64,000 nt of DNA from Desulforamulus ruminis DSM 2154. Its GTDB lineage: Bacteria; Bacillota; Desulfotomaculia; Desulfotomaculales; Desulfotomaculaceae. The stretch spans positions 1,178,001 through 1,242,000 of the forward strand of contig NC_015589.1 in the NCBI RefSeq assembly GCF_000215085.1, given 5' to 3'. Numbering within the stretch: the stretch's first letter is position 1; each line of letters begins with the position of its first letter. The notes under the pieces were generated by a model that searched no databases, was not told the DNA's origin, and was given only the letters and a program-made list of their open reading frames with translations. Position numbers and translations under genes: made by a program. Of the stretch, positions 62,197-64,000 are shown piece after piece.

Positions 62197-64000
62197 ATGT
62201 TTTCAGATATAGAAATTGGCGTGTTTATTGATGAACTGGAAGAAAAAATTCAGGTGATTAACGATGGCCTGCTGGTATTGGAGAAGGATGACGGAAATCA
62301 GGAGATTATCCAGGAAATCTTTCGGGCAGCCCATACCATTAAAGGATCTTCGGGGATTATGGGCTATCAAAACATGGCTTCCCTGACCCATGAAATGGAA
62401 AACCTGTTTGATAAAATCCGCCATGGCGAGATTCACGTTACCTCCGCCATGGTTAACGTGTTGTTTGAGGCTTTGGATGCTTTAAAGGCCCTTAAAGATG
62501 AAGTTACCGGCGATGGACCGGCCATGGACACCTCCTCTGTGGTTGCTAAAATAAGAGAGTTTGTTGAGGGTACGATCCAAGAGACGGCGGTGGCTGTTGA
62601 ACAGCAGGAAGCGGAGGCTGTTCCCAGCGTGGCGATTTCCGAACGGAGCTGGATGGAGATCAGCGAAGTGGAAGAAACGGTTATCCGGGAAGCGGAACTG
62701 AGGGGCTTTCAGTCCTACCGAGTAGCGGTGGACGTGGACCGGGACTGCCAGATGAAAAATGTCCGGGCTTTCCTGATTTTTGAAACCCTCCAGCAGATTG
62801 GGGAAATTATTAAAAGCGACCCGGTGGCGGAAGACCTCCAGGAAGGGAAATACGGCGCCGGATTCCAGGTGATATTAATTACCAAAGAGGATGCGGACCG
62901 GGTTAAAAACCTACTAATCACCATTTCCGAAGTGTCCGATGCGGAGATTCAGCCCCTAGTACTGCAGACTCAGGAGACCTTTGTGGAGGCGCCGAAATTA
63001 AAGACTGTGCAGCAGCAGAATGGGGCGTCCCAAGTCAAGGAAACCACCAATGGCAACGGAAATCACGAGTCCGATAAAAAAGCGGTAAAGACAGTCCGGG
63101 TGGATGTCAATAAGCTGGATAATTTGATGAACCTGGTGGGGGAACTGGTGATTGACCGCACCCGTCTGAACCGTTTTGCCGAGATCTTTGAATCCAAATT
63201 CGGCTCCGACGATCTGGTGGAATCCATTAGTGAAATCTCTAACCACCTGGGTCAGGTGACCGGGGATCTGCAGGAGCAAATTATGAAGGCGCGCATGCTG
63301 CCGGTAGCCCAGTTATTCAACCGCTTCCCCCGGATGGTTCGGGATACGGCCCAGAAATTAAACAAGGAAATTGATTTTGTGGTGGAAGGCAAGGAAACCG
63401 AGCTGGACCGGAACGTCATTGAAGTGATTGGCGATCCCCTGATTCACCTGATTCGCAACGCCATTGACCATGGCATTGAAATGCCTCAGGAACGTCTCGC
63501 TGCGGGGAAACCGTCCACTGGAACACTGCTGCTGAAGGCTTCCTATGCGGAAAGCCACATTGTGATTACCGTGAAGGATGACGGCAAGGGAATCGACGTT
63601 GACCATATCAGGAAAAAGGCGGTGGAAATGGATTTCATCGACCGGGAGACAGTGGAGCGGCTGAGCGACCGGGATATTCTCCAACTGATTTTTAAAGCGG
63701 GCTTTTCCACCAAAAATGATGCCGTCAGCGATCTTTCCGGCCGCGGCGTGGGCATGGACGTGGTGAGAACCGCCATTGAACAAATTAACGGTACCGTTGA
63801 ACTGGACACCAAACTGGGTGAGGGAACCCGCTTCACCATCCGCCTGCCTTTAACCCTGGCCATTATCCGGGCCTTGATGGTGACCCTGGGCAAGCAAGTG
63901 TACGCCTTCCCTCTAACCAACGTATCCGAAACCCTGCGGATTTCCCAGGAGGAAATTCGCCGTGTAGGCAATAATGAAGTCATTGTAGTGCGGGATAAAA
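62197..64000 (+). CDS. cheA: Chemotaxis histidine kinase CheA, 3' end missing
   Basis: The frame runs from an ATG at 62197 to the end of the window, 601 codons without a stop. Domains in order are Hpt with the phosphorylated histidine H46 in RAAHTIKGSSG, a P2-like domain (about 170-260) and a dimerisation helix pair (NKLDNLMNLVGELVID). The ATPase domain has LIHLIRNAIDHGIEMP, VKDDGKGIDV and GRGVGMDVV, and the CheW-like P5 domain has begun (LGKQVYAFPLTNVSE). GGAGGTG upstream. Only the last part of P5 lies beyond the window. Confidence 0.96.
   Translation, partial: MFSDIEIGVFIDELEEKIQVINDGLLVLEKDDGNQEIIQEIFRAAHTIKGSSGIMGYQNMASLTHEMENLFDKIRHGEIHVTSAMVNVLFEALDALKALKDEVTGDGPAMDTSSVVAKIREFVEGTIQETAVAVEQQEAEAVPSVAISERSWMEISEVEETVIREAELRGFQSYRVAVDVDRDCQMKNVRAFLIFETLQQIGEIIKSDPVAEDLQEGKYGAGFQVILITKEDADRVKNLLITISEVSDAEIQPLVLQTQETFVEAPKLKTVQQQNGASQVKETTNGNGNHESDKKAVKTVRVDVNKLDNLMNLVGELVIDRTRLNRFAEIFESKFGSDDLVESISEISNHLGQVTGDLQEQIMKARMLPVAQLFNRFPRMVRDTAQKLNKEIDFVVEGKETELDRNVIEVIGDPLIHLIRNAIDHGIEMPQERLAAGKPSTGTLLLKASYAESHIVITVKDDGKGIDVDHIRKKAVEMDFIDRETVERLSDRDILQLIFKAGFSTKNDAVSDLSGRGVGMDVVRTAIEQINGTVELDTKLGEGTRFTIRLPLTLAIIRALMVTLGKQVYAFPLTNVSETLRISQEEIRRVGNNEVIVVRDK

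Overview
The window looks like chromosomal DNA of a spore-forming, flagellated, anaerobic low-GC-lineage Gram-positive bacterium, most likely a Desulfotomaculum/Desulforamulus-type member of the Clostridia. The reasons are the gene order yqfC-yqfD-phoH-pgpH-ybeY-dgkA-cdd-era-recO-glyQS-ccpN-ppsR-ppdK-dgt-dnaG-sigA, the stage-IV-type sporulation genes, a T-box leader, strong AGGAGG ribosome sites with many GTG/TTG starts, and the flavodiiron/rubredoxin oxygen-defence pair. The genus is an inference; no sulfate-reduction gene is present here.

Region 1 (1-26.6 kb) is a conserved core: the end of an nfeD gene, floA, the yqf sporulation/RNA-maturation cluster, cdd set between arrays of 34-bp repeats, era, mgtE, ubiX, recO, a T-box-controlled glyQS operon, the ccpN-ppsR-ppdK carbon-switch group, a Phd/ParE-type toxin-antitoxin pair, thpR, a flavoprotein, dgt and the dnaG-sigA operon. 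Region 2 (26.66-27.14 kb) is a tRNA operon (Asn, Met/Ile2, Glu, Val) with a near-consensus promoter and terminators.

Region 3 (27.1-35.8 kb) is the accessory part and the most unusual. The last tRNA-Val gene and its terminator are repeated exactly (102 bp) 8.7 kb downstream. Between the copies lie a six-gene type III CRISPR-like effector operon and an AbrB/RelE-type toxin-antitoxin pair. The effector genes are a Cmr1-like, a Cmr6-like, a Csx11/Cas10-like, a Cmr4-like, a Cmr5-like and a terminal RAMP gene. The large subunit lacks a recognisable GGDD cyclase motif, which fits subtype III-C-like systems. No CRISPR array, Cas6 or Cas1/Cas2 is visible in the window.

Region 4 (35.9-59.9 kb) is mixed housekeeping: a chemoreceptor, trmK and a Nif3-like gene, a zinc-ribbon coiled-coil protein, pepF, a PLP desulfhydrase-like gene, rnhA, a flavodiiron protein with a flavin reductase carrying a rubredoxin at each end, a Met/Gly-rich coat-like protein, a complete oligopeptide/dipeptide ABC transporter, a cysteine-rich GAF-GGDEF protein, ppaX, mutT, several uncharacterised genes and comB. 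Region 5 (60.1-64.0 kb) starts a motility/chemotaxis operon, motA-motB-cheW-cheA, with cheA running off the end of the window.

The genes form three main functional groups. One is growth and sporulation control: sigA, dnaG, the c-di-AMP phosphodiesterase, sporulation proteins and ribosome maturation. A second is PEP/pyruvate switching: CcpN, PpsR and PPDK. The third is environmental sensing: MCP, CheA/W and MotAB. The tRNA-bounded CRISPR-like cassette has been inserted into, or formed within, this backbone.
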